NCBI GenBank assembly: GCA_014238415.1 | Contig: JABABA010000009.1 | Location: forward strand, 62,001-126,000 | Length of the DNA: 64,000 bases | Origin: Planctomycetota bacterium | GTDB taxonomy: Bacteria; Planctomycetota; UBA1135; GCA-002686595 | Direction of reading: 5' to 3' | Shown: in pieces, positions 17,787 to 26,679 of the stretch | Numbering within the stretch: the first letter of the stretch is position 1 | Layout: each line of letters starts with the position of its first letter | The notes under the pieces: model-generated | The model's input: the letters and a program-made list of their open reading frames with translations, nothing else | Database searches by the model: none | Told to the model about the DNA's origin: nothing | Translations under genes and position numbers: made by a program

Positions 17787-18809
17787 TCAGGGAACTGGCA
17801 CAGTCTCCAAGAAGCGTTCGATCAAATCATCCGAGGTCACTCCCTCGGCCTCCGCTTCGTAGGTGGTCAAGATGCGGTGGCGGAGGACCGCAGGAGCGAT
17901 CGCCTTCACATCCGCCGGAATCACATACCCTCGATGTTCCATGAACGCATTGGCCCGAGAGGTCAGAGCCAACCAGATCGATGCCCGAGGACTGGCACCG
18001 TATTGCAAATAGGGAGCCAAATCGCCCAAGCCCACACTCGCGGGATCGCGAGTCGCCTGCACCAGATTGACTATGTAATGCCCCAGACGATCATCCAAAT
18101 GAATGCGATCGACTATGGCGCGGCTTTTTTCAATCACATCCAGAGTCACCACCCTACTCACGCTGGTCTTTGGCGCAGTGCGGGACATGCGATCCATGAT
18201 CTCAAGTTCCTCTACAGCTGTGGGATAGCCAACCACGCTCTTGAGGGCAAAGCGATCAAGCTGTGCCTCGGGCAAGGGATAGGTACCGTCCTGCTCGATC
18301 GGGTTCTGGGTAGCCAACACCAAGAACGGCTGGGGCAATTCCATTGTCTCGCCGCCAATGGAAACATGACGCTCTTGCATGGCTTCCAACAAAGCCGACT
18401 GCACCTTGGCAGGGGCGCGGTTGATCTCATCCGCCAAGACAAAGTGCGCGAAGATCGGTCCGCGCCGCACGCTGAAAGTGTGCTCACTTGCATCGTAGAC
18501 CTCAGTCCCCACCAGGTCCGACGGCAGGAGGTCCGGAGTGAACTGAAGGCGCGAGAAACTCGCGTCCACAGCATCCGCCAGGCAGGAAACAGCCAAGGAC
18601 TTGGCCAGTCCCGGGACGCCCTCCAACAACACATGGCCACCAGTGAGCAAGGCCAGGGTCAGGTCGCGGCAGAGTGCTTCCTGCCCCACCAAGACCTCAC
18701 CGAGAGAGGCCTGAAGATCGGCTACCCAGGAACTCGCCTGCTGGATTTCCTCAGGGGAGACGTCGGTGGACACATCGGGCATGGCAGGGGTCGGGGCTGG
18801 CAGGGGCAT
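17787..18809 (-). CDS. moxR: MoxR-family AAA+ ATPase
   Basis: A 340-residue AAA+ ATPase. It shows Walker A (LLEGVPGLAKSLAVS), Walker B (FVLADEINRAPAKVQSALLE), sensor 1 region FLVLATQNPIEQDGTYPLPE, and the MoxR LDRFALKS segment. The frame is open to 18974 but the extra part overlaps the transglycosylase gene and is not MoxR-like; starts at 18809 or 18782 fit best. MoxR proteins act as chaperone-like ATPases on VWA-domain partners, here BatA and BatB encoded downstream. Confidence 0.92.
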   Translation of the reverse strand: MPLPAPTPAMPDVSTDVSPEEIQQASSWVADLQASLGEVLVGQEALCRDLTLALLTGGHVLLEGVPGLAKSLAVSCLADAVDASFSRLQFTPDLLPSDLVGTEVYDASEHTFSVRRGPIFAHFVLADEINRAPAKVQSALLEAMQERHVSIGGETMELPQPFLVLATQNPIEQDGTYPLPEAQLDRFALKSVVGYPTAVEELEIMDRMSRTAPKTSVSRVVTLDVIEKSRAIVDRIHLDDRLGHYIVNLVQATRDPASVGLGDLAPYLQYGASPRASIWLALTSRANAFMEHRGYVIPADVKAIAPAVLRHRILTTYEAEAEGVTSDDLIERFLETVPVP

Positions 18810-18909
18810 GGATTGGGCAGAGAATGCTTGTGGAGCCAAACAGGGTAGTCGCAGGACTACGCCTCCACCTAGCCTGGGTTGGAAAGACCCTTGTAGAAGT
18901 CCCGCAAAT

Positions 18910-19590
18910 TCACCATTGGTCACCCGCAAATTGCTCGCGGAAGGCGTTGCGCACCCGCAAGGTCTTGCGGGCATAAATCAGTGCAGGGCTCATGGCCCGC
19001 CCCGCAGCGTGACGGGCCTCTTGGCTGGCGACCCAAAGTTGATAGGACCCAGCTTCCTCAGACCACGCCAACAACCGCCCGCGCCCAGTGTTGTAGGCCA
19101 CCAGCAAAGCCTCTGCGTTCCACTCCGGGGTGGAATCTCGCAGCCAGGCCAGGTGATTGCAGCCCAAGGCCAGATTGAGGGCATCATCATGGAGCAAAGT
19201 GTCGTGGTCAGGAGCCTCGAGGCCCAAACGCTCGGCTGCATCACTGGCAGCCGTCAGCACCAATTGCATCAGGCCCAAAGCACCAACCGAAGAAATCCTG
19301 CCACTCACCCCACGGCTTTCAGACCACATGATTCCCGCGACCAGACTCGGATCCAGGTCTTCTTTCTTGGCTGCCTCGAAGATCGCGGGCCAACGCTCGC
19401 CAACCAATCGAATACCCCGTTGCTTTGAGTAGTCCTCAACAATGGCCCGGACAATCGGGCGACCCTGATCATCATGCACCAACCAACCCACGGCCACCAG
19501 CAAGCTGCACAGGATCAATAACCTGGTCAGGATGCGCCGGGCCGAATTCAATTGCCGCGGCGCAATGATTGTTCCAGGGTCTGAATCCAC
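18910..19590 (-). CDS. Membrane-anchored lytic transglycosylase (SLT domain)
   Basis: A 226-residue protein with one N-terminal signal/anchor helix (RLLILCSLLVAVGWLV) and a lysozyme-like SLT domain. The catalytic Glu91 lies in IMWSESRGVSGRI, followed by GALGLMQLVL and the active-site tail ALLVAYNTGRGR. It cleaves peptidoglycan glycan strands with 1,6-anhydro-muramic acid formation, in the periplasm. The ATG at 19590 lies inside the end of the HEAT-repeat gene (43-bp overlap). A TTG at 19551 that overlaps the HEAT stop by 4 bp is an alternative start. Co-transcription with the bat genes is likely. Confidence 0.86.
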   Translation of the reverse strand: MDSDPGTIIAPRQLNSARRILTRLLILCSLLVAVGWLVHDDQGRPIVRAIVEDYSKQRGIRLVGERWPAIFEAAKKEDLDPSLVAGIMWSESRGVSGRISSVGALGLMQLVLTAASDAAERLGLEAPDHDTLLHDDALNLALGCNHLAWLRDSTPEWNAEALLVAYNTGRGRLLAWSEEAGSYQLWVASQEARHAAGRAMSPALIYARKTLRVRNAFREQFAGDQW

Positions 19591-22500
19591 AATTCACGAT
19601 CTTGAGCCTTACGAGGGAGAGGGTCCAACTCACCTCCCACAAAATCTTCCAGTTCCCGACGCGCACGCTCCGCCAGCCAAGTTTCCTCCCTGCCCAGGAC
19701 AGTCAGGAGGAATGCAGGCACTGTGCTATTGGCATTCTTGAGTTCGAATTCAGCCGGTAAGGGCGCGGGCATGACGCGCACCTCGCAAGCTGCACGGAAC
19801 CATGAGAGTGCATCATCACGACGCACTGTATCCCACCATGACCACCAGGCTGCGGTGGAGTCGGGCTCATTCCTGAAATCCACGCAGGACAGCACACACA
19901 GTTCGTGCAAGAGAGCCAGGTTCCCTGGCTCTTCCACGCTCAGACGAATCAGCACGGGGGCCGCTTCAGGAATTCGCTGACGGGCAAGAATCAGCGCCGC
20001 GCCCTTGCGCACTTCGAGGGAACTGGAATTGAGAGCGCTCATGAGGGTGAAGTGCGCCGAACTTCCAAGGGCCATCAATCCCTTGCGGCCTGCTTCGATC
20101 AAACCCGGATCGCGCCCGGTGCGCAGCATGGAAAGAAAGATCTCTGAAGTGCGCGGATCGGCCAGCGCAACCAGCCCCTCAGCGGCGGGCAGACGATAGT
20201 GCCCTCCGGGCTCGGTCAAACTGGTCAGCAGCACATCCCTGGCTCGCAAGCCGCCAATCTGCCCCAAAGAACGCAGAGCCTGGGCACGAACCGCCGGTGT
20301 GCCGGTTCCTGCGCGAATCGCTATGGCCTCCTGAGCTTCAACTATCCCGTGCTGTCCAGCCGCACGCACAGTGGCCACCTCAACGGCTTCATGACTATCA
20401 TCGAACAGAATCATCAACAGATCTACATCTGTTATTGCGCCCCTCTTAGCCAACAAGCCCGCCGAGATTCCGCGCAAGAGAGGACGGGCATCGCCGGCCG
20501 CAGCACGCTCGCCCGCAGCTCCTCCTAGGCTGATCAATGCCGAAATCGGCAAGGCTGCCTCCACATCAAATTTGTCGTGCAATAGACCTATCAGGTCCTT
20601 GCTCAGACCCTCTTGAAAAGGCCCTTGCTCCTTGTCCGCATGCAAGTCACCGCAGAATCGAACCAGCTCAGTCAAGCGGCGGGAACGCTGATTCCAGTAG
20701 CGCTCCCCCGCAAGCAGGTCCATCAATGGGCGCACATGGTCTTCCCCAAGAGCCCCAGAAACCAAGCGCAAGTTCTCGAATTCATGCAGGCCCTGGTCCC
20801 GATCGATTGGACTCTTTTCGGCCATCCAGGCCAACACCAACCCGGCTGTCTTCTGTGCTTGAACGAGAGAGCCGACTGCCGGGGCAGCGTAGGCCTCTCC
20901 TTCGGCGCGGACCAGACCTATACGATCCCCATGGATGTCCTGACGATAAAAGCGCTGCCAGCGATAACGCTGCTGCAGTGCATCCAATGAGGCAAAAGTG
21001 CGCTCAAACCATGGGGTAGCCGATCCTGGCCCGTAGACAAAAGTCTTTTTCTGCTGACCCAGCATCAGGGTCAATTCGCGCCCACGGGCCTGCTCGGCAC
21101 CCCACACTCCGGGCAACCGCTGACCTCCGAACAAGCCGGTTCCCTGGAGCATTCCCATCATCTCCCGAGCATCCTGGGCGGACAGATAAATCGGTTCAAT
21201 TCCAGCATCCGGCGGCGCCTCATCCAGCCAGGCGGGACCAAGCAAACTGAACCCCTGAGCCCGTGCGCGATCTTTGCAATCCACTCTCAAGCGCAGGGCA
21301 TCCGAGGCCTGAATCGGCAAGATCGCCCGAGAGGCCCGGAAGCCACGACGGTTCTCGCTCCACCACTTGACCCAAGTGCCCGCGACCGCACCAGTACTCT
21401 TGCTGGTAATCATCTGCAACCGCCGCACGGCCGCGCCTACCAGCGCTTCGCGGTCCTTGAAGAATACCTGCCCTGCAATCAAAGAAACCAACTGATTGGG
21501 AACGACCGAATCCATCCAGGGACTCTCGCTCGGGTTCTCGTCACGAAAACCAATCCCTGCCAAGGCCAAAGCACAGGTCCCTGCCACGAAAGGATCTTTG
21601 ACATTCATGCCCCGCAACAGGGCATCTACATGACCGGGGCCAAGCAAGGGTGTTTGACGTGCATCTTCGCGCTCCACCAAAGCCAAGACCGCGTAGGCCG
21701 AAGGACGCAGAATCCAACGCTGACCGAACGCACGGCGCATGAGTTCAACTTCGATAGTCTCACTATTGAAACGGGCCATGAACTCCACCACACGCTGAGC
21801 GACTTTTGCCCGCGGATCATGCAAGTGGTCAAACAAAATGGGAATCGCCGCTGCATCGCCCGTACCCGCAATCAAGTCCGCTGCCCGCCAACGTGCATCT
21901 GCGATGTCTGACTTGAGTGCCGGCAGCAGAAATGGAATCCACTCTGGCCTGGGCTCCTCCTTGAGGATGTTGTGAGCCGCCGCACGCAGACTGTTCTGGG
22001 GATGGTTGACCAGGTGGGCAAGCAATTCTGGATTCGCCCGCACAGGATCCAATTCGTGCAACATGCGCAACAGGATGCCCCCCACCGCACCAGGGGTGCG
22101 GAACGCCAAACGCTGGGCTACAAGATCCCGATCGCGCCCCTCGCTGGAGGCCAAGAAGTAGCGCCCGGCCACCAGGACTGTGGGGCCATGATCGCTGGCA
22201 AGAGCTTCAACGCATACCTCACGCCCTTCGGGTCCCATACCGAGCAAACTCTCAAGAGCCTGGTCCAGCAGCGAATCATCCGTCCGTCGATGCCGGGTCA
22301 ACTCTGCAAAAATCACCTGGGCAGCGGAACGCAGGGAACCCCTTTGAACTCCTCGTATCAGAGCCCCCTCGCCCTTGCCCGCTGAATCATTCACTCCGAC
22401 CTTGTTCCCCGGCAGGTCCAACCCTCCAGCCTCTCCTCCGGGCAGACCAGCCCGATCAGGAATGCGGAACAGACGCTGAGCCTGACAGCGCTCACAATGC

Positions 22501-22751
22501 TCCTCCTGCAGACCTGTCGCGCTGTCCCACTTGATGGGCAGGTCGGTCTTCTTGAGGCTGCATATGGTGCAAACGAGCGCGGGCTTCTCAGCGTTGACCG
22601 CCCGACTCCCAGAACGCTCCTGCCCCACAGGTTTAGACGCCGGTCGCCCCGGCAGGGGCTTACGCGCCCCCCTGCCAGGCAAGTCGATTTGAGCGTGCGC
22701 AGAACCGACCAGTAGGGCCAGCATGAGAGTGGTTGTGAAGACGAGGCGCAT
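19548..22751 (-). CDS. Secreted HEAT-repeat protein with N-terminal Cys4 motif
   Basis: A 1067-residue exported protein with signal peptide RLVFTTTLMLALLVGSAHA and ATG at 22751; the open frame continues upstream without homology. Residues 61-89 hold two CxxC pairs (CTIC and CERC) about 21 residues apart, a probable zinc ribbon. The rest is mostly HEAT/armadillo-type helical repeats (e.g. ADARWRAADLIAGTGDAAAI, AVRAQALRSLGQIGGLRARD). A less repetitive part of about 250 residues lies in the middle. HEAT arrays usually bind other proteins. It heads the long minus-strand run into the transglycosylase and bat genes. No enzymatic function is suggested. Confidence 0.78.
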   Translation of the reverse strand: MRLVFTTTLMLALLVGSAHAQIDLPGRGARKPLPGRPASKPVGQERSGSRAVNAEKPALVCTICSLKKTDLPIKWDSATGLQEEHCERCQAQRLFRIPDRAGLPGGEAGGLDLPGNKVGVNDSAGKGEGALIRGVQRGSLRSAAQVIFAELTRHRRTDDSLLDQALESLLGMGPEGREVCVEALASDHGPTVLVAGRYFLASSEGRDRDLVAQRLAFRTPGAVGGILLRMLHELDPVRANPELLAHLVNHPQNSLRAAAHNILKEEPRPEWIPFLLPALKSDIADARWRAADLIAGTGDAAAIPILFDHLHDPRAKVAQRVVEFMARFNSETIEVELMRRAFGQRWILRPSAYAVLALVEREDARQTPLLGPGHVDALLRGMNVKDPFVAGTCALALAGIGFRDENPSESPWMDSVVPNQLVSLIAGQVFFKDREALVGAAVRRLQMITSKSTGAVAGTWVKWWSENRRGFRASRAILPIQASDALRLRVDCKDRARAQGFSLLGPAWLDEAPPDAGIEPIYLSAQDAREMMGMLQGTGLFGGQRLPGVWGAEQARGRELTLMLGQQKKTFVYGPGSATPWFERTFASLDALQQRYRWQRFYRQDIHGDRIGLVRAEGEAYAAPAVGSLVQAQKTAGLVLAWMAEKSPIDRDQGLHEFENLRLVSGALGEDHVRPLMDLLAGERYWNQRSRRLTELVRFCGDLHADKEQGPFQEGLSKDLIGLLHDKFDVEAALPISALISLGGAAGERAAAGDARPLLRGISAGLLAKRGAITDVDLLMILFDDSHEAVEVATVRAAGQHGIVEAQEAIAIRAGTGTPAVRAQALRSLGQIGGLRARDVLLTSLTEPGGHYRLPAAEGLVALADPRTSEIFLSMLRTGRDPGLIEAGRKGLMALGSSAHFTLMSALNSSSLEVRKGAALILARQRIPEAAPVLIRLSVEEPGNLALLHELCVLSCVDFRNEPDSTAAWWSWWDTVRRDDALSWFRAACEVRVMPAPLPAEFELKNANSTVPAFLLTVLGREETWLAERARRELEDFVGGELDPLPRKAQDRELWIQTLEQSLRRGN

Positions 22752-22930
22752 AATGGTCACCGTGCTACCCACGGCAGCCCCGCAGGATACCGAGAGCAGG
22801 AGGAGAGGGTGGCCCCAAGGGGCCGAGCAGTTCGCCCCCTGCGCCCCCAGGGCTCTTGGGAGGGTCAAGGCAACGAATTTTCAGGGATTTCCATTCTCAG
22901 CTGCCAGTCCCGACCCTGCTGTGCCGGTCA

Positions 22931-24949
22931 TCAGGGTGCTAAGAGCGGTCCACAGGCCATGGCCAGGTCGCGCGCCAGATGGAGATCAGTCTGACAGACC
23001 TCGCGTGCCAGCAGCAACAAATCCAGGTCCCGCTCCAATTGGTCCAGACCTTCTTGGTTGTTGCCAGCCTGGCGCAGGCCCGCCAGATCCCCCATGCCCC
23101 GCCGGCGCAGGTCCTCTTCAGCGATTTCAAATCCATCACGGGTCTGGATCAACATGGAGAAGCGCTCCTCCGCTGCGGCCGCTCCCACCAACAAGCACCA
23201 GGACTCAAGGGGCCCTCGTCCCACGCGCCCGCGCAATTGATGCAATTGAGCCAACCCCAAACGGTCCGCCTGCTCGATCACCATCACCGTGGCCGAGGGC
23301 ACATCGACGCCAACCTCGATCACCGTGGTCGCCACCAACAAGCCGACATCTCCTCTGCGAAACCTTTCCAATCGCCACGAACGCTCCTCCGCCGGAACTT
23401 TTCCGTGCACGAGTTCCACCCCGAAGCCGTTCACGCGCTCGTCATCACACAACTTCGAAAAACGCGCTTCCGCTGCGCCGGGCGCATCGTCTCCGTCACT
23501 ACCAATACGCGGACAAACCCAATAGATCTGCTCCCCGGCCTCCATGCGCTTCGCCAACCATGGAATGATCGAACGGGTCTTGGCGCCGCGCACCCAGCGT
23601 GTATGGACCTCGCCACGCCCAGGTGGACCTTTGCGTAGTGTGACCACCTCCAAGTCCCCATAGACCGTCAGTGCCAAGGTGCGCGGAATGGGCGTAGCCG
23701 TCATCAACAAGAGGTGGGCGCCCTTGCCCTTGTCCATCAGAGCCGAGCGCTGACCTACCCCGAAGCGCTGTTGCTCATCGATGATCACCAGATCCAGGCA
23801 ATCGAACTCAACTCCCTTCTGAAAAATCGCATGGGTTCCAAACAACACCGCCACTTCACCGGTGGCAAGGCGTCGAAGGATCTGCTGCCGCTCTTCTCCG
23901 CGCACTCGACCAGTCAGAAGAGCATGCCCAATCCCCACAGCATCGAGTAAGGGTGCCAATCCCATGTGATGCTGCTCTGCCAGGACCTCGGTTGGCACCA
24001 GAAAGGCGACCTGCCCCCCACCTTCAACCACCGCAAAGGAACAGAGCGCCGCCAGAGCGGTCTTGCCCGTACCAACATCTCCCTGCAGGATGCGGCGCAT
24101 GGGAGTGCGCCGCCCAAGGTCGCGAACCAAGATCTTCCAAGCCTGTTGCTGGTCAGGTGTCAGCTGAAAGGGTAGGCGACTTCTCAGCTCCCTATCCAAT
24201 TCGGAACTCACCTGCACTGGCCGCCCGCCACCCTCCTCCGCGCCAGCCCGGCGCGCAGCCAGTTGAGCTTGCAGAGCCAAAAGAGGAATCAAGGCCAGCC
24301 GCCGCCGGGCCGCTTCAAAAGCCACGCGCGAACGGGGCTCATGGGCGGCCTGAATCGCCGTGGGCAAATCGGGCAGGTCTCCCGCAGCGAGCAGGTTCTC
24401 GGGCAAGGGTTCCTTGATCTGACCCCCCACCAAACGCACTGCCTGTTTGCAGATTCCCGCCAGCACATGGCCGGACATTCCTTTGGGAGCGAGATAGGTT
24501 CCCATCAAGACACCCGGAGCGGGGAGCGGATCGCGCTCGGTGCCGATCTTGGGGCCCAGGAGTTCAGGGCCCTTGGATGTACTGCGGGCCTCGCCGCAGA
24601 GTTCGATCTGGTCACCGACCGCGCAACGATCGCGAACCCAGGGCTGATTCCAGAAGCTGGCTTGTGCCTCCCAGCCGCCCGCATCCAGGCGCAAGACCAC
24701 GCGGCTCTGCTTGCCCCGCATACGTACAAGCTTGACGGCCAGAACGGAACCCGAGACACGGACCAGCCCAGTACTGGGGAGTGGTCCTTCCGTGTGCTGG
24801 GCGGGCCACTCAACTATGGAGGTTGGAGTGAGCAGGCAGAGATCTTCGAGAGTGTCGAGTCCAACGCTCGAGAGCAAGCGGGCTTTGGCTGGCCCGATGC
24901 CTTCCACCAAGGTTGTGGACCCTTTCGGCGTTGGAATTTGACCGCTCAT
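22931..24949 (-). CDS. recG: ATP-dependent DNA helicase RecG
   Basis: A 672-residue superfamily 2 helicase. N-terminal wedge/OB part: VEGIGPAKARLLSSVGLDTL and GSVLAVKLVRMRGKQSRVVL. Helicase core: Walker A ILQGDVGTGKTALAALC, motif II IIDEQQRFGVGQRSAL, motif III LLMTATPIPRTLALTVYGDL, and motifs V/VI VATTVIEVGVDVPSATVMVI and QLHQLRGRVGRG. RecG unwinds branched DNA and regresses stalled forks. Motif II reads DEQQ where the usual form is DEQH. The ATG at 24949 matches the family start; 26 extra open codons upstream are ignored. Length is near normal (about 680-690). Confidence 0.93.
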   Translation of the reverse strand: MSGQIPTPKGSTTLVEGIGPAKARLLSSVGLDTLEDLCLLTPTSIVEWPAQHTEGPLPSTGLVRVSGSVLAVKLVRMRGKQSRVVLRLDAGGWEAQASFWNQPWVRDRCAVGDQIELCGEARSTSKGPELLGPKIGTERDPLPAPGVLMGTYLAPKGMSGHVLAGICKQAVRLVGGQIKEPLPENLLAAGDLPDLPTAIQAAHEPRSRVAFEAARRRLALIPLLALQAQLAARRAGAEEGGGRPVQVSSELDRELRSRLPFQLTPDQQQAWKILVRDLGRRTPMRRILQGDVGTGKTALAALCSFAVVEGGGQVAFLVPTEVLAEQHHMGLAPLLDAVGIGHALLTGRVRGEERQQILRRLATGEVAVLFGTHAIFQKGVEFDCLDLVIIDEQQRFGVGQRSALMDKGKGAHLLLMTATPIPRTLALTVYGDLEVVTLRKGPPGRGEVHTRWVRGAKTRSIIPWLAKRMEAGEQIYWVCPRIGSDGDDAPGAAEARFSKLCDDERVNGFGVELVHGKVPAEERSWRLERFRRGDVGLLVATTVIEVGVDVPSATVMVIEQADRLGLAQLHQLRGRVGRGPLESWCLLVGAAAAEERFSMLIQTRDGFEIAEEDLRRRGMGDLAGLRQAGNNQEGLDQLERDLDLLLLAREVCQTDLHLARDLAMACGPLLAP

Positions 24950-25191
24950 CTTGATCCAGGCAGACTTGCCCCGCTCCGCACAAAGATACGCCCAACCAGC
25001 AATCCGCGCACCTCCTGACGAAGACAAATACCTGTCGCCTCAGCTGAAGCCACCACTCGCTCCTGTGGATTCCAAGCGCACAGCCGATTTCAAGAGCACA
25101 CCCTACGGCCAATGGTTCTCTGTGCCCCCTGGTTTTCCAACACCAAGAAGGACCAGCGGATGGGTAGGGTACAAACTTGAGCAACGAGTCC

Positions 25192-26658
25192 ATGCCCCCT
25201 CCCCCTTTCCCCTCCGCAGCCCCTGCCCTGCGCCGCATTGACCCACTCATCGCCCTCATAATCCTCGTCGGACTCGCCCTGCGCTGCTACTTCGCCACCC
25301 AGAAGGGTCTTGTGCTCGACGAGTTCCACTCGGACTTCCATGCCAGCCGCGCCGGCCTCAGCGCGCTTCTTGAAAGCGTCCGGGCAGACAATCACCCGCC
25401 TCTTTCATTCCTGCTGATCAGCCTCTCACGGAACCTCCTGGGGGACACCGACTTGTTCCTGCGAGTGCCCTCCCTGATCGCCGCGGGAATCGAATTTGGT
25501 TTTGTCTGTCTCATTGCACGGCCATTCGGAAAGAACGCCATGCGCCTGGCACTGGCCCTGGTGGTCTTGAGCAGCTTGCACCTGGACCAATCCTCCATGG
25601 CGCGCATGTACGGACCTCTTGCAGCCTGCATCACCGGCGCCACCTGGGCCAGCATGAGACTGGTACGGGGCCCCAGCAAAGCAGCTGCCCTGATCGGGGC
25701 GCTTTGTGTGTGGAGCGCTCTTGAACTGCACTATTTTGCAGGGCACTACCTTCTGTGGTTGGGAATCGGGAGCCTGGTAGCCGCCTGGCAGGCGGGAAGC
25801 ATGGTGAGGTTTGTGCGACGAATCCGTTGGCCTCTCGCTGCTGTCCTGCTGGCAAGTCTGCCCTGGTATTCCACGGGGTTCGTGGAACAACTGGGGCACG
25901 GACTTCCACCCGGGGGAGACGACTTGAGCGTGCCTGGCTTGCTAGAAGCATATGCCCATCTCTTCTTCCTCAACCTCCGTCTTGGGGGCGAGTTCGGCAA
26001 GGGAGCTTTTCTCCTGGCGAGCTTGTGTATTCTGACCTTGGCGGGAAGCAAGGCTCTCTCCTGGCGCAGCGATGAACGCAAGCTGCGAAGCGACACCATG
26101 TTGCTCGCCTGCCTCGCCTGGGTGGTTCCCCTCTGGACCTTTGGAGTGGCACAATTCGTGCCGCGCTCGGGCTTCACCTGGCATTACATCCTGCCCTCGA
26201 TTGCGCCCATGGCGGTGCTGGCAGCAGGTGGAGCAAGCAGAAAAGGAAAGCGCTGGGCCTTGAATGCCTGTGTTGTGGCAGCGTTTGTGTTGAGCCTGCT
26301 CAATGTGGCGTCCCGCGGTACGGAAGACTATCCCGGCGCGGTGTCACTGGTGCGTGATCAATGGCAGAAGGGGGACGCGGTGGTTTGTGTGGAATACCAA
26401 CCCCCGTGTTTTCCCACTGGGCGACCGTGGGACAGATACAGGAAACAACTCGGTGCCCCACAGGGCGCTCGCCTGGAAACCAAGGGGATCCACCTGTCTC
26501 GACCCCAAGACCTGCAGCAAAACAAGCGAATCTGGCTGATGCAATCCGCCCTGCCGGAGTCGGTCGACCTGCGGCGGCAACTCGAAGACTATGGCGACGC
26601 CGAAGAAACCTGGTCGTTCGGTTGGAGGCCGCAGGTCACCCTCTTCAAACGACACTGA
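25192..26658 (+). CDS. GT39/ArnT-like membrane glycosyltransferase (GT-C fold)
   Basis: A 488-residue polytopic membrane protein with about ten or more hydrophobic helices. The first helix (PLIALIILVGLALRCYF) is followed by an acidic periplasmic loop, LVLDEFHSDFHASR, and NHPPLSFLLISLSRNLLG. These are the Asp-Glu and HPPL motifs of the PMT/ArnT-type GT-C enzymes that use polyprenyl-phosphate sugars. The soluble C-terminal part is short (YPGAVSLVRDQWQKGDAVVC). An ATG at 25192 is used; an in-frame TTG lies 15 bases upstream. It is divergent from recG. The acceptor is unknown. Confidence 0.8.
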   Translation: MPPPPFPSAAPALRRIDPLIALIILVGLALRCYFATQKGLVLDEFHSDFHASRAGLSALLESVRADNHPPLSFLLISLSRNLLGDTDLFLRVPSLIAAGIEFGFVCLIARPFGKNAMRLALALVVLSSLHLDQSSMARMYGPLAACITGATWASMRLVRGPSKAAALIGALCVWSALELHYFAGHYLLWLGIGSLVAAWQAGSMVRFVRRIRWPLAAVLLASLPWYSTGFVEQLGHGLPPGGDDLSVPGLLEAYAHLFFLNLRLGGEFGKGAFLLASLCILTLAGSKALSWRSDERKLRSDTMLLACLAWVVPLWTFGVAQFVPRSGFTWHYILPSIAPMAVLAAGGASRKGKRWALNACVVAAFVLSLLNVASRGTEDYPGAVSLVRDQWQKGDAVVCVEYQPPCFPTGRPWDRYRKQLGAPQGARLETKGIHLSRPQDLQQNKRIWLMQSALPESVDLRRQLEDYGDAEETWSFGWRPQVTLFKRH

Positions 26659-26679
26659 AGGACCGGACTCAGCAACAAC

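Noticed and set aside
19972..23568. Several long plus-strand frames opposite the HEAT-repeat and recG genes
   Set aside because: The minus-strand proteins carry clear motifs and signal peptides; the antisense translations are Pro/Arg-rich and unlike any family.
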